64,000 nt of DNA, from assembly GCA_029259635.1 (NCBI GenBank), contig JAJDEU010000013.1, forward strand, positions 186,001 to 250,000, in the 5' to 3' direction. The notes beneath the pieces are model-generated. The model saw only the letters and a program-made list of their open reading frames with translations, was not told where the DNA came from and searched no databases. A program made the translations under genes and the position numbers. Position 1 is the first letter of the stretch, and each line of letters begins with the position of its first letter. Positions 1 through 8,626 of the stretch are shown here, piece by piece. Source of the DNA: Planctomycetota bacterium (lineage in GTDB: Bacteria; Planctomycetota; UBA1135; GCA-002686595).

Positions 1-1521
1 GATGACCGCAACGCGCAAGATCCGAAGTCGCTCTAATCCGAGCGCCACGGGTACGATCAATGCGGGCAGGAAAGGATAGAGATGACGCGCCTGCGGCTGT
101 GCGAACTGCAGGTTGAACCAAACCTCGGCGACCATAATCAGTACGGCGCAGGCGAGGAGAAAACCGAGTCCCACCGACGCGGGAGGTAGAGCGGAATCGC
201 CGGCTAGCTTGCGGGTTCGATATCGATGAAGCGCTCCGCCCGAGCCCAGTACGGCGCAGGCGAGAAGCAACACGATGAGCACGACCAGTGCGGTAGTGCC
301 TTCGGCTTCGTCCATCGAGAAGAGCTCACGCCCGAGCACGATCCAGCGCAAGCACATCCAGACTCCGGTGAGCGCGACGACGGCGCCAAGCCAAACACCG
401 ACAAGTCGCGCGTGGCCACGCGAACCGAAAGCGATCGGAAGTGAGGCGGCCACTCCGATCGCCGTGAGCGCGCCGAACGGCACCACGATCCAGGCCGGGA
501 ACCAGACCGACGTCCAACCGAAGTCCGCAAGCCAAGTCAGGAACAGCGACATCGAGAAGAGCACTGTGCCCTCAAGTCCCCAAGCCGCCGCTGCCGGGAG
601 GTTGTCGGTGTGGTAGGGACTGATCTGTTGGTAGCGCCAGGTCCACAGCGGGTGGCCGCTCTCGATCCAACCCCACACGAGATAGGGTCCCGCGATTGCG
701 GCGAAGCTGAGCGCGCAAACCAAGAGTGGGCGACGGAACTCGCGGCCGGTGCGCCAGGCGAAAACCGCGGCGAGGAAGCACGCGGGAATCAGGACCATTC
801 CATTGAGTTTGGTCAGCGAGGCGAGTGCCACGCAAACTCCGGCGAGCGCCGCCCAGCCCGTTGGTTTGCCCTCGCCACAGCACCACTCGACGCACGCGTA
901 CAGCGCAAGCGCCCCCCACGCGGCGAGCATCATATCCATGGTGAGCGTCCCACTGAGATGCTGGAACTGCGGGAGAAAGGCACACAGTGCCGTCGCCCAC
1001 GTCGCGCGGTGCGGACTGCCCGTGATGCGCGCGGCGATGAGCCAAACTCCCACGAGAGCGATCAGCGCCCATGGAATCGTGAACAGTCGCAGTACGCGCA
1101 GGTCGAAGCCGGCACCGGTGAAGGTGGATTGTTCATCCGCGCCATGCCGAAAGTGCATCCTCGACGCCGGCTCTGCGAGAGCTTCACGAACGGGGGAATC
1201 CCTCTGCCTGCGATAGAAAGCCGGCTCATGCGGCGCCGTGAAATTCCAATCGCTCGCGCCGACCGCATCGAAGATCGGAACCATCGAGAGGAACCAGAGC
1301 GGCGGGACGATTCCTCGGCTGAGGTACTCGAGCTCGTGAGTCAGCTCCACCGAGGGCTCGGTCAGGTGGCCTTCTGCGGACAGATAGCGAATATAGCTGA
1401 GATTGCCCGGCTCGTCGGGTCCCTCGAACAGCGGCAATCGAACGGCGTGCAGGACCGCGAAGACCGCGAAAAGCACGAGTACGCTGCGCAGTCCCACTCG
1501 ATTACTCTGTTCCGTACTCAC
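1..1521 (-). CDS. Polytopic membrane protein, DUF2142/GT-C glycosyltransferase-like (partial, runs off left edge)
   Basis: The minus strand is open for 507 codons from a GTG at 1521 to the window edge, so the C-terminus is missing. No ATG start is available; an in-frame TTG near 1620 is an alternative start. The protein opens with a hydrophobic helix followed by LFEGPDEPGNLSYIRYL, close to the P-x-DEP motif on the first periplasmic loop of DUF2142 and GT-C proteins. About ten hydrophobic segments follow, and the last visible part has QPQARHLYPFLPAL, like the Q-x-RY-x-FP-x-LP motif near the end of DUF2142 proteins. GT-C enzymes transfer sugars from polyprenyl-phosphate donors on the periplasmic face; the substrate here is unknown. 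It is divergent from the amidase that starts at 1638. Confidence 0.75.
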   Translation of the reverse strand, partial: MSTEQSNRVGLRSVLVLFAVFAVLHAVRLPLFEGPDEPGNLSYIRYLSAEGHLTEPSVELTHELEYLSRGIVPPLWFLSMVPIFDAVGASDWNFTAPHEPAFYRRQRDSPVREALAEPASRMHFRHGADEQSTFTGAGFDLRVLRLFTIPWALIALVGVWLIAARITGSPHRATWATALCAFLPQFQHLSGTLTMDMMLAAWGALALYACVEWCCGEGKPTGWAALAGVCVALASLTKLNGMVLIPACFLAAVFAWRTGREFRRPLLVCALSFAAIAGPYLVWGWIESGHPLWTWRYQQISPYHTDNLPAAAAWGLEGTVLFSMSLFLTWLADFGWTSVWFPAWIVVPFGALTAIGVAASLPIAFGSRGHARLVGVWLGAVVALTGVWMCLRWIVLGRELFSMDEAEGTTALVVLIVLLLACAVLGSGGALHRYRTRKLAGDSALPPASVGLGFLLACAVLIMVAEVWFNLQFAQPQARHLYPFLPALIVPVALGLERLRILRVAVI

Positions 1522-1637
1522 CCCGCTGATGATGAACTTCGCGGGGGCTCGCTTCCACCACCTGGCACCGAAATCCGAAGCTTCACTGCCGAGCGACCTG
1601 AAATCGTCGAGCCCTTGCCGCAACCCGAGTCACGACT

Positions 1638-3290
1638 ATGAAATCGAGTACAAAATCGAGCATCGCGTCCGTGTCGTTTTTGCTCGCCATTTCATTGCCG
1701 ATCGCGGCTCAGTCGGAAGCGAACCCATCCAACCTCAAAGCGGAAACGATTCGGACGGTCGCGGAGTTCCATGAGCTGCGCTACACGGACGACGAGCTTG
1801 AGTTGATGATGGAGGACGTCGCGGAGCAGCTCGCCGGTTTTCGAGAGCTGCGCAACATTCCGCTCGGCAACGAGATTCCGAGCGCGCTCCTATTCGAACC
1901 GCTCGGCTATGGCGTCACGCTACGCGCCGCTTCAACGGGGGCCGTCGAGGAACCGCTGCTCTTACCCGACCTTGAGCGACCCTCCGATCTCGAGGAGCTG
2001 GCCTTCTACGACATCACTTCGCTGGCCGCGCTGATTCGATCGCGCAAAGTCAGCTGCCTTGAGCTCACCGAGAGCTTCATCGCGCGCTTGCGCCGCTTGG
2101 ACAACGACCTGCACTGCGTCATCACTTTCACGGAAGAGCGCGCACTCGCCCAGGCACGCCAACTCGATCAAGAACTCGAGGACGGAAACTGGCGCGGCCT
2201 TCTGCACGGAATTCCGTGGGGCGCCAAGGACCTCCTGTCGGTCCGGGGCACTCGCACGACCTGGGGCGCCAAACCTTTTGAGGACCAGATCATCGATCGG
2301 GATGCGACGGTCGTCACTCGACTCGACGAAGCGGGCGCGATTTTGATCGCCAAGCTCTCGCTCGGCGCGCTCGCCTGGGGCGACGTGTGGTTCGGCGGAA
2401 TGACGCGCACTCCCTGGAATCCCGATCAGGGTTCGAGCGGCTCCTCGGCCGGTTCAGCCTCCGCCTCCGCAGCCGGCGGCGTCGTCTTCGCCCTCGGCTC
2501 CGAGACACTCGGCTCGATCATTTCGCCATCCGTGCGCTGCGGAAACAGCTCACTCCGCCCCACATTCGGCCGCGTCTCGCGCCACGGCGCGATGGCGCTC
2601 TCCTGGTCCATGGACAAGCTCGGCCCGCTCTGTCGATCGGTGAAAGACGCCGCGATCGTCTTCGACGCGATCCTGGGGCCCGACCCTCTCGATCGACACG
2701 TCCAAGATCACCCGTTCCGCATCCCCGGACGCGTTGACGTCCAAGGCTGGCGAGTGGGAGTGCCTAAGGGCGCGTTCGATCGCAGCCCGCGAGATCGGCG
2801 CGTGCTCGACGAGCTAGAAGCGCTCGGCGTTGAGCTCGTTCCCATCGAGCTGCCCGATTATCCGGTCGGCGCGATGTCGGTCGTGCTCTCGGTCGAGGCC
2901 GCCACCGCCTTCGACGAGTTCACTCGCAGCGGCGGTGCTCACGAGCTCGTCCGGCAAACCCGCGATGCTTGGCCGAATGTCTTTCGCGCCGCAGAGTTGG
3001 TTCCCGCCGTGGAATACGTTCGCGCGAATCGCCTGCGCTCGGCACTGATGCGCGAGTTCGACGCCGCCATCGCGGACATCGACCTCTTCGTTCACCCGGC
3101 TTTCTACGGCCTGACCACAACCAACTTGACCGGTCACCCGACCGTCATTGCGCCGAGCGGCTTTTCGGAGGACGGCCTGCCCTACTCGATTTGCTTTACC
3201 GGTCAGCTGTTCGGTGAAGAGCGGCTACTCGCACTCGTGCGCGCGTGGCAGGAGTCGAAGGACTACCACCTGCGCCACCCGGTTCGCTAG
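1638..3290 (+). CDS. Secreted amidase-signature family hydrolase
   Basis: 550 aa. An N-terminal signal peptide (about residues 1-25, ending near PIAAQS) implies export. The amidase signature is clear: Lys197 in GIPWGAKDLLS, a Gly/Ser-rich stretch GSSGSSAGSA at 265-274 carrying the cis-Ser, and GSETLGSIISPS with the likely nucleophile Ser293, together forming the Ser-cisSer-Lys triad. The family hydrolyses amide bonds; GatA and fatty-acid/peptide amidases are relatives. A GatA role is unlikely because the protein is exported and no gatB or gatC lies nearby. The sequence between residues 30 and 120 is an extra N-terminal region. Its stop codon overlaps the convergent antiporter stop in a shared CTAG. 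The substrate is not predictable. Confidence 0.9.
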   Translation: MKSSTKSSIASVSFLLAISLPIAAQSEANPSNLKAETIRTVAEFHELRYTDDELELMMEDVAEQLAGFRELRNIPLGNEIPSALLFEPLGYGVTLRAASTGAVEEPLLLPDLERPSDLEELAFYDITSLAALIRSRKVSCLELTESFIARLRRLDNDLHCVITFTEERALAQARQLDQELEDGNWRGLLHGIPWGAKDLLSVRGTRTTWGAKPFEDQIIDRDATVVTRLDEAGAILIAKLSLGALAWGDVWFGGMTRTPWNPDQGSSGSSAGSASASAAGGVVFALGSETLGSIISPSVRCGNSSLRPTFGRVSRHGAMALSWSMDKLGPLCRSVKDAAIVFDAILGPDPLDRHVQDHPFRIPGRVDVQGWRVGVPKGAFDRSPRDRRVLDELEALGVELVPIELPDYPVGAMSVVLSVEAATAFDEFTRSGGAHELVRQTRDAWPNVFRAAELVPAVEYVRANRLRSALMREFDAAIADIDLFVHPAFYGLTTTNLTGHPTVIAPSGFSEDGLPYSICFTGQLFGEERLLALVRAWQESKDYHLRHPVR

Positions 3291-5041
3291 GTCTTCGATT
3301 TCGCCGGGCTCATGTAGAGGATGTGCTCGCCGCCCGCGCGCGACTTCCCCTCCTCGATCGGCACGATCCCCTTCGAGTGAATCGCGAACAGCGGAGTCGA
3401 GCCCTCATTGAGCGCCTGGAACTCCTCCCAGTCGTACTCGTGATCGTCGAGCTCGGTGATCTTGAATTTGCCGTCACTCCAGTAGTGCGAGGTAAGCGCA
3501 CCAAAGGTCACGTCCTCGCCCCAGGGCATCCGACCATTCAAGTGCGTATGGTCCTCTTCCTCCGCGTCGCCCGTCCGGAGCTGAAGCACGTTCTCGCGCC
3601 CGACCAACTTCACCAAAGCGACGGACACGAGCGAGTTGTAGTGGTCGTCTCCGGTTCCCGCTAACACCCAAGACAGACGCTCGAAGGGCAGCTCATCCTG
3701 GGTCTCTTCATTGAGCACATCTCCGTGAAAAGAGTGAACGCCCCGCATGCGGGCCTGCGACGTATTGCGATAGTTCGAGTCGCACAGAATCACGTCGACG
3801 CCTTCTTTGCCGAGTGCGATCGCGAGATCAATCGCCCAGTTCGATGCACCGACGATCAACAAGCCCCCGCCGCCCTTGCCCGACAAACCGAGCGCGCGCG
3901 AGAGCGGCGAGATCGTCAAGCCGTGCAGAACCACCGTCGCGATAATCACTCCAAAGATCACCGGAACGAGCATGTGCGCGTCGCTGTAGCCCGCTTCTTC
4001 CAAGCGGAGAGCCAGCGCACCGGCCATCGCGACGGCGACCACTCCGCGCGGCGCGATCCAACCGATGAGAAACTTTTCCTGCCAGGGCAAGCCGCTGCCC
4101 GCCAAGGAGACCCAGCTCACGATCGGCCGAACAATGAAGAGGACCGCGGGAATCAGGAGCACCGCGCCCAGCGTGATGCCCTCCAAGTCGGAGAACCGCA
4201 TGCGCGCGGCCAATACGAGGAACAGGACGGCGACGAGGATTGTCGCGACCTCTTCCTTGAAGCGCCGGATCTCCTCGATACTCGAAGAGCGCGAGTTCGC
4301 CAGCACCACGCCGGTGATCGTCACTGCCAGGAGTCCCGCCTCGTGAAAGATCGCGTTGCAGCCCGCGAAGATCAGCAACGCGGCGCCGAGAATTGCCGGA
4401 GTCTTTAGGTGCTCGGGAAAGAATCCGCGCCGGAGCGCTAGGCCGAGCAGCAGGCCGCTCACCCAACCGATCACAGCGGAGCCCCCGATTAGGACGAGGA
4501 GGTGACCGAGCCCATCCGAACCGACGATGGCAACCTCGAGCGCCACGACGGCGAGCAGGGCGCCGAAGGGATCGTTGACGATGCTCTCCCACTTGAGCAG
4601 CAGAGCGGGGCGTTGCTTGATGCGCGCTTGGCGCAACATCGGTTTGACGACGGTCGGACCGGTTACGACGAGGATCGCGCCGAAGACCGCGGAGGTGGCC
4701 CATGAAAACTCGGCGAGGTGGTGCGCGAGGAAGGCCGTCAGTGTGAAGGTGAACAGCAGGCCGCCCAAGACGAGGGCGAGGAGCGGCCAACCGAGCTTGC
4801 GCGCTTCGGAGATTCGCAGCGACAAGCCGCCCTCGAACAGAATCAGCGCCACGGAGAGCGAGACGACCGGCCTCAGCAGATCGCCAAAAGCTCGATCGGG
4901 ATCGACCCATCCGGTGACCGGGCCGATCACGATTCCGATCGTGAGCAGCAGAATGAGTGCGGGGATGTGGAGGCGCGCCGCGATCAGCTGCGCCAAGACT
5001 CCTACCGCGACGAGACCGGCAATCAGATAGAGGGGATCCAT
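3287..5041 (-). CDS. CPA1-type Na+/H+ antiporter with C-terminal RCK/TrkA-N domain
   Basis: 584 aa from the ATG at 5041; a TTG at 5053 is a weaker alternative start. About twelve hydrophobic helices occupy residues 1-385 and resemble cation:proton antiporters of the NhaP/KefB type (LFEGGLSL, TGPTVVKPML, APRGVVAVAMAGALAL). A Rossmann-type RCK domain follows (GGGLLIVGASNWAIDLAIAL, then a D-x-N acidic end of beta-2 at CDSNYRNTSQARMRG), which usually binds a nucleotide and gates transport. The likely role is monovalent-cation/proton exchange in the inner membrane for pH or ion homeostasis. It lies 47 bp downstream of the efflux operon on the same strand and may be co-transcribed with it. It converges with the amidase. 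Confidence 0.9.
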   Translation of the reverse strand: MDPLYLIAGLVAVGVLAQLIAARLHIPALILLLTIGIVIGPVTGWVDPDRAFGDLLRPVVSLSVALILFEGGLSLRISEARKLGWPLLALVLGGLLFTFTLTAFLAHHLAEFSWATSAVFGAILVVTGPTVVKPMLRQARIKQRPALLLKWESIVNDPFGALLAVVALEVAIVGSDGLGHLLVLIGGSAVIGWVSGLLLGLALRRGFFPEHLKTPAILGAALLIFAGCNAIFHEAGLLAVTITGVVLANSRSSSIEEIRRFKEEVATILVAVLFLVLAARMRFSDLEGITLGAVLLIPAVLFIVRPIVSWVSLAGSGLPWQEKFLIGWIAPRGVVAVAMAGALALRLEEAGYSDAHMLVPVIFGVIIATVVLHGLTISPLSRALGLSGKGGGGLLIVGASNWAIDLAIALGKEGVDVILCDSNYRNTSQARMRGVHSFHGDVLNEETQDELPFERLSWVLAGTGDDHYNSLVSVALVKLVGRENVLQLRTGDAEEEDHTHLNGRMPWGEDVTFGALTSHYWSDGKFKITELDDHEYDWEEFQALNEGSTPLFAIHSKGIVPIEEGKSRAGGEHILYMSPAKSKT

Positions 5042-5087
5042 AACGCGCGCCAATCCGTCGAGCGGCGGCTTGCCACGTTAGCGTCCG

Positions 5088-6368
5088 CTATTCGAATCTC
5101 AAAGCCGTTATAGGATCCATCTGCGCAGCGCGACGAGCCGGGAAAATCCCGAAGACGACTCCGACCGTGCAGGAGATCACCAGCGAGAGCATCACATAGC
5201 TCGGCGCGATGACCGCTTTCCAGTTGGTCAGCTCGACGATGCCCAGGATTCCAGCGATACCCACCAGGCAGCCGAGCAAGCCACCGATAGCCGCGATCGC
5301 CGTGGTCTCCGCCAAAAACTGAAGGACGATGTCGCGCCGTCGCGCCCCCAGCGCTCGCCGGATCCCGATCTCCTTGGTCCGCTCGGTGATCGTCGCCAAC
5401 ATGATATTCGCGATCCCGATTCCGCCGACGAGCAGCGAGATACTCGCAATCAAGATCATCACCAGATTGAAAACGCGCTGGGTCTCTTCACTCTGCTTGA
5501 GCAGCTCCAGCGGAACGACGATTTCATAGTCCACGCGATCGTGAAGCTTTTTGAGAGCTGCGGTTAGCATTTGAGACGTGCGCAGGACCTCGCTCTCACC
5601 CGTTGTCGTCACGACGATCTGGTCGAGATCGACTTGTGTGAACTCCTGCGAGCCCGCGCGCTCGATCAAGGTCACCGTTCCAAGAGTTCGCATCGAAGTC
5701 TCGTACGGGATGTAGACCTCTTGGGTAGTCGAATCGATGTTCAGCGCCTTGCGCGTGTGCGACCGAAAGGCTGCGTCTTCGAGGACTCCGATCACTTGGA
5801 ACGGAAAGCCGCCAATCTGCAGCCACATCCCGATCGGGTCTTCCACAGTCTCGAGCTGCGCGACGAGCCCGCGACGCACCAAGCAGACCTTGGCGAAATT
5901 CTCCGCATCGACTTCGGTAAAGACACGACCGCGACCGGCTTCCAGTCCGAACATGCGCAGGTAGGCCGGCTCGACGCCGAGCACGGAAGCCTCCAAGCGC
6001 TTGCTCCCATACCACAGGCGCTGGGTAATGCGATTGACGCGCAACATGGTCTCGACGGTCGGAATCACATTCGCGATGTAGTCCGCATCCTCGAACGTCA
6101 ACCCGTAGCGATCCTTATTCTGCGTGTCGGTCGTATCCGGCTTGATCTCTGCCGGCGGCTTAACGGAATTGATAATCACGTTCCGCACGCCGAGCTCTTG
6201 AATGCGCGACAGAATTTCATGCCGCGCGCCCGCGCCCACGGAGAGCATGGCGATCACGGAGGCCACGCCGAAGATGATCCCGAGCATCGTCAGGAAAGAG
6301 CGCAGCTTGTTACGCAAGAGGTTCTTCACCCCGAGCGCTACGACTTCGAAGAAGCGGCTAATGCCCAC
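5088..6368 (-). CDS. ABC transporter permease, MacB/FtsX type
   Basis: 426 aa with a GTG start that shares one base with the stop of the ATPase gene (TAGTG), so the two are coupled. Topology is MacB-like: TM1 at about residues 18-42 (LRSFLTMLGIIFGVASVIAM), a large periplasmic MacB-PCD domain at about 45-290, then three TM helices in an FtsX domain, with ERTKEIGIRRALGA at the coupling helix and ending in FPARRAAQMDPITALRFE. It is the membrane part of a tripartite efflux pump of the MacAB-TolC type, using mechanotransmission rather than classical substrate translocation. The substrate (macrolide, lipoprotein, peptide or siderophore) cannot be told from sequence. Confidence 0.93.
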   Translation of the reverse strand: MGISRFFEVVALGVKNLLRNKLRSFLTMLGIIFGVASVIAMLSVGAGARHEILSRIQELGVRNVIINSVKPPAEIKPDTTDTQNKDRYGLTFEDADYIANVIPTVETMLRVNRITQRLWYGSKRLEASVLGVEPAYLRMFGLEAGRGRVFTEVDAENFAKVCLVRRGLVAQLETVEDPIGMWLQIGGFPFQVIGVLEDAAFRSHTRKALNIDSTTQEVYIPYETSMRTLGTVTLIERAGSQEFTQVDLDQIVVTTTGESEVLRTSQMLTAALKKLHDRVDYEIVVPLELLKQSEETQRVFNLVMILIASISLLVGGIGIANIMLATITERTKEIGIRRALGARRRDIVLQFLAETTAIAAIGGLLGCLVGIAGILGIVELTNWKAVIAPSYVMLSLVISCTVGVVFGIFPARRAAQMDPITALRFE

Positions 6369-7108
6369 TAGCTCACAACTCCCGCCGTGCTCTCGACTCC
6401 GCTCGACAACAAGCAGCCCGTCCCCACGCCCGTATCTTCCAGGACCAGCCCGTCGCGCATCTCGATCACGCGCGGCAGTTTGTTCGCGATCTCCGCGTTG
6501 TGCGTCACCATCAAGATCGTGCGACCCTGCTCGTGCAGGTCGTGAAAGATCTTGAGCACCTCCTCGCCGTTCTTCGTGTCGAGGTTGCCCGTGGGCTCAT
6601 CCGTCAACAGAAGAGCGGGTTGGTTCACGAGCGCACGCGCAATCGCGACGCGCTGACACTCGCCACCGGAGAGCTGCGGCGGATAGTGCCCGGTGCGATG
6701 GCCGAGCCCGACCGCTTCGATGAGGTCGAGACAGCGCTGGTGGCGTTCGCGCCTGGGTGTTCGGCTGTAGAACAGCGGAAGCTCCACATTCTCGGCGACC
6801 GTGAGCTGCGCGATCAGATTGAAGGACTGAAAGACGAAACCGATCGATCGATTGCGCACCAGCGAGAGTCGATCGTCATCGAGATGCGCAACATCTTCGC
6901 CATTGAGGCAGTACTCGCCGCTGGTGGGTCGATCCAAACAACCGATGATGTTCATCAGCGTGGTCTTGCCCGAACCGGAAGCGCCGACGATTCCCACGAA
7001 TTCGCCCTCCTCGACATGAATGTCGAGGCCGTGAAGAACGGTCAGCGCGCTGTCGCCAGTCCCGTAGGTCTTGACGATTTTATCGAGCTCTAGAACTCTC
7101 CTCGACAT
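6368..7108 (-). CDS. ABC transporter ATP-binding protein, MacB/LolD type
   Basis: 246 aa from ATG 7108. All ATPase motifs are intact: Walker A GASGSGKTT (42-50), signature LSGGE (146-150), Walker B LLLTDE (166-171) with catalytic Glu171 and the following D-loop (NLD). The short linker with GTGDSALTVLHGLDI is typical of LolD/MacB/FtsE-type ATPases. It has about 20 residues after the last family motif (after EMRDGLVLEDTG), a low-complexity tail. It sits 6 bp after the membrane-fusion-protein stop and overlaps the permease start, forming one transport unit with it. Confidence 0.95.
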   Translation of the reverse strand: MSRRVLELDKIVKTYGTGDSALTVLHGLDIHVEEGEFVGIVGASGSGKTTLMNIIGCLDRPTSGEYCLNGEDVAHLDDDRLSLVRNRSIGFVFQSFNLIAQLTVAENVELPLFYSRTPRRERHQRCLDLIEAVGLGHRTGHYPPQLSGGECQRVAIARALVNQPALLLTDEPTGNLDTKNGEEVLKIFHDLHEQGRTILMVTHNAEIANKLPRVIEMRDGLVLEDTGVGTGCLLSSGVESTAGVVS

Positions 7109-7114
7109 CGCCGG

Positions 7115-8626
7115 CTAACCCTTTGCGCCCATTCCGGCGAGCCCGGTCGACATGCCGCCCTCTTCTTCGCTCTCCTCCGTCTCCACTTCGCTATCGAGTC
7201 GCGGGTCGTACAAAAGCACACGATCTCCCTCATCGAGGCCCGACTTGATCTCGACCTGGTGAGAGTTGTTGCGTCCAACCTCGACCACCGTCCGCGTGAT
7301 CACGCCGTCGGCATAGACAAAGCAATAGTGCGTGCCCTCTTCGGGAAAGACCGCGTGGATCGGCAGCTGGAGCACATCTTCATACTCCGCGACGTGAATC
7401 TCGACCTTGGAAGTCACGCCGGCACGCAGTTCGGTTTCGGACTTCTTCATCGTGATCGTGACTTTGAAGGTCTTGTTCGAGTCGTCGGTCCAGCTCTGCG
7501 CCGTCGCCACCGTTGCGATCTCCGTAACCTCGCCTTCGAACAACTCGCCCTTATTCGTCTCGACCGACACCGAAGCCCGCATGCCCTCTTTCACGCGCGC
7601 GATATCCGCCTCATGAACCTGGACCAAGACCTGCATCTCGCGCAGGTCCGGCAGGGTGAACATCGTGTGTCCGGAGGAGAGGTGATTGCCAACCTTGATC
7701 TGGTCGCGCATCCAGCTCCGATCGGGATTGCCGTAGTACACAATTCCGGGAGCGGGTGACTTGATCGTGTGGTACTCAAGCTCCTTCTTCTGCTCGGCAA
7801 GTCGATCCTCTGTTTGAGAGATCTGGCGCTCCTTCTGAGTCACGCGCGCCTGCTTCTCCTTCAGGCTGATCGTCGATTTCTCTCGCGCATTCTGAAGCAC
7901 GCGCTCCGCATCACGCAGGTTCGCGTTCTTCTGCTTGAGCTCCATCGTCACCGTATAAGCGTTGTAGAGCTCCAGCTCACGCCTCGCATTCTCCTCGCCA
8001 ATCTCCGCCTCCCGCAGCTTGATTCGTTCTTCCTCGACCTGGTTCTTCGTCAGGAAGCCCTCCTTCTCCAGCTCCGGAACCTGCTCGAATCGATCCTTCG
8101 CGCGTCCAAACTCCGACGTTGCCTTCTCGAACGCCAAGACCTTCTTTCGCTTCTCATTGGGCTGGTCGCCCTCTTCATATCTTTCGAGCTCCAGTCGCTT
8201 GAGGTCGAGCTGAAGCTCGGCCTTTTCGATGCCCGCATTGCTATCGCGCTCCTGGATTGCGAGCCCCGACTGCGCCGCCTCCAGCTCGGCCTCGTACTGA
8301 ATCATTTGATTCTCAAAATCATCGATTCGACGCTCGAGCTCCGTCTTGTCGAACTCGGCCAAGATGTCGCCCTCGACGACCTCCTCGCCTTCCTCGATCA
8401 ACCACGTCACTTGGCTTCCGCCTTTGAACTTCGGCTTGATCTCTTCCGAGTTCTTGGCTTTGAGGTAGCCGTTCTCGGTCACCGTCACCGTCATCGATCC
8501 CCTCCGCGCAGCGGCCATGGAGCTCTCGGGCATCTCTCGTGCGAGGCTATCCCCCCCCGAGAAGTACTTCATGCCACCCGCACCGCCGACCGCCAAAACG
8601 AGCACGGCTATCAACAGATTCTTCAT
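7115..8626 (-). CDS. Periplasmic membrane-fusion (adaptor) protein, HlyD/MacA family
   Basis: 503 aa from ATG 8626, which overlaps the stop of the outer-membrane gene as ATGA. The N-terminus is a membrane anchor (MKNLLIAVLVLAVGGAG). It has a lipoyl-like half (IKPKFKGGSQVTWLIEEGEEV), then a long alpha-helical hairpin at about 90-300 rich in charged heptads (coiled coil), the second lipoyl half (YHTIKSPAPGIVYY) and beta-barrel/membrane-proximal domains to the end. The hairpin is longer than in many MacA proteins. The C-terminal tail is acidic (about ten Glu/Asp) and Gly-rich. It links the inner-membrane ABC permease to the TolC-like channel. Confidence 0.92.
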   Translation of the reverse strand: MKNLLIAVLVLAVGGAGGMKYFSGGDSLAREMPESSMAAARRGSMTVTVTENGYLKAKNSEEIKPKFKGGSQVTWLIEEGEEVVEGDILAEFDKTELERRIDDFENQMIQYEAELEAAQSGLAIQERDSNAGIEKAELQLDLKRLELERYEEGDQPNEKRKKVLAFEKATSEFGRAKDRFEQVPELEKEGFLTKNQVEEERIKLREAEIGEENARRELELYNAYTVTMELKQKNANLRDAERVLQNAREKSTISLKEKQARVTQKERQISQTEDRLAEQKKELEYHTIKSPAPGIVYYGNPDRSWMRDQIKVGNHLSSGHTMFTLPDLREMQVLVQVHEADIARVKEGMRASVSVETNKGELFEGEVTEIATVATAQSWTDDSNKTFKVTITMKKSETELRAGVTSKVEIHVAEYEDVLQLPIHAVFPEEGTHYCFVYADGVITRTVVEVGRNNSHQVEIKSGLDEGDRVLLYDPRLDSEVETEESEEEGGMSTGLAGMGAKG

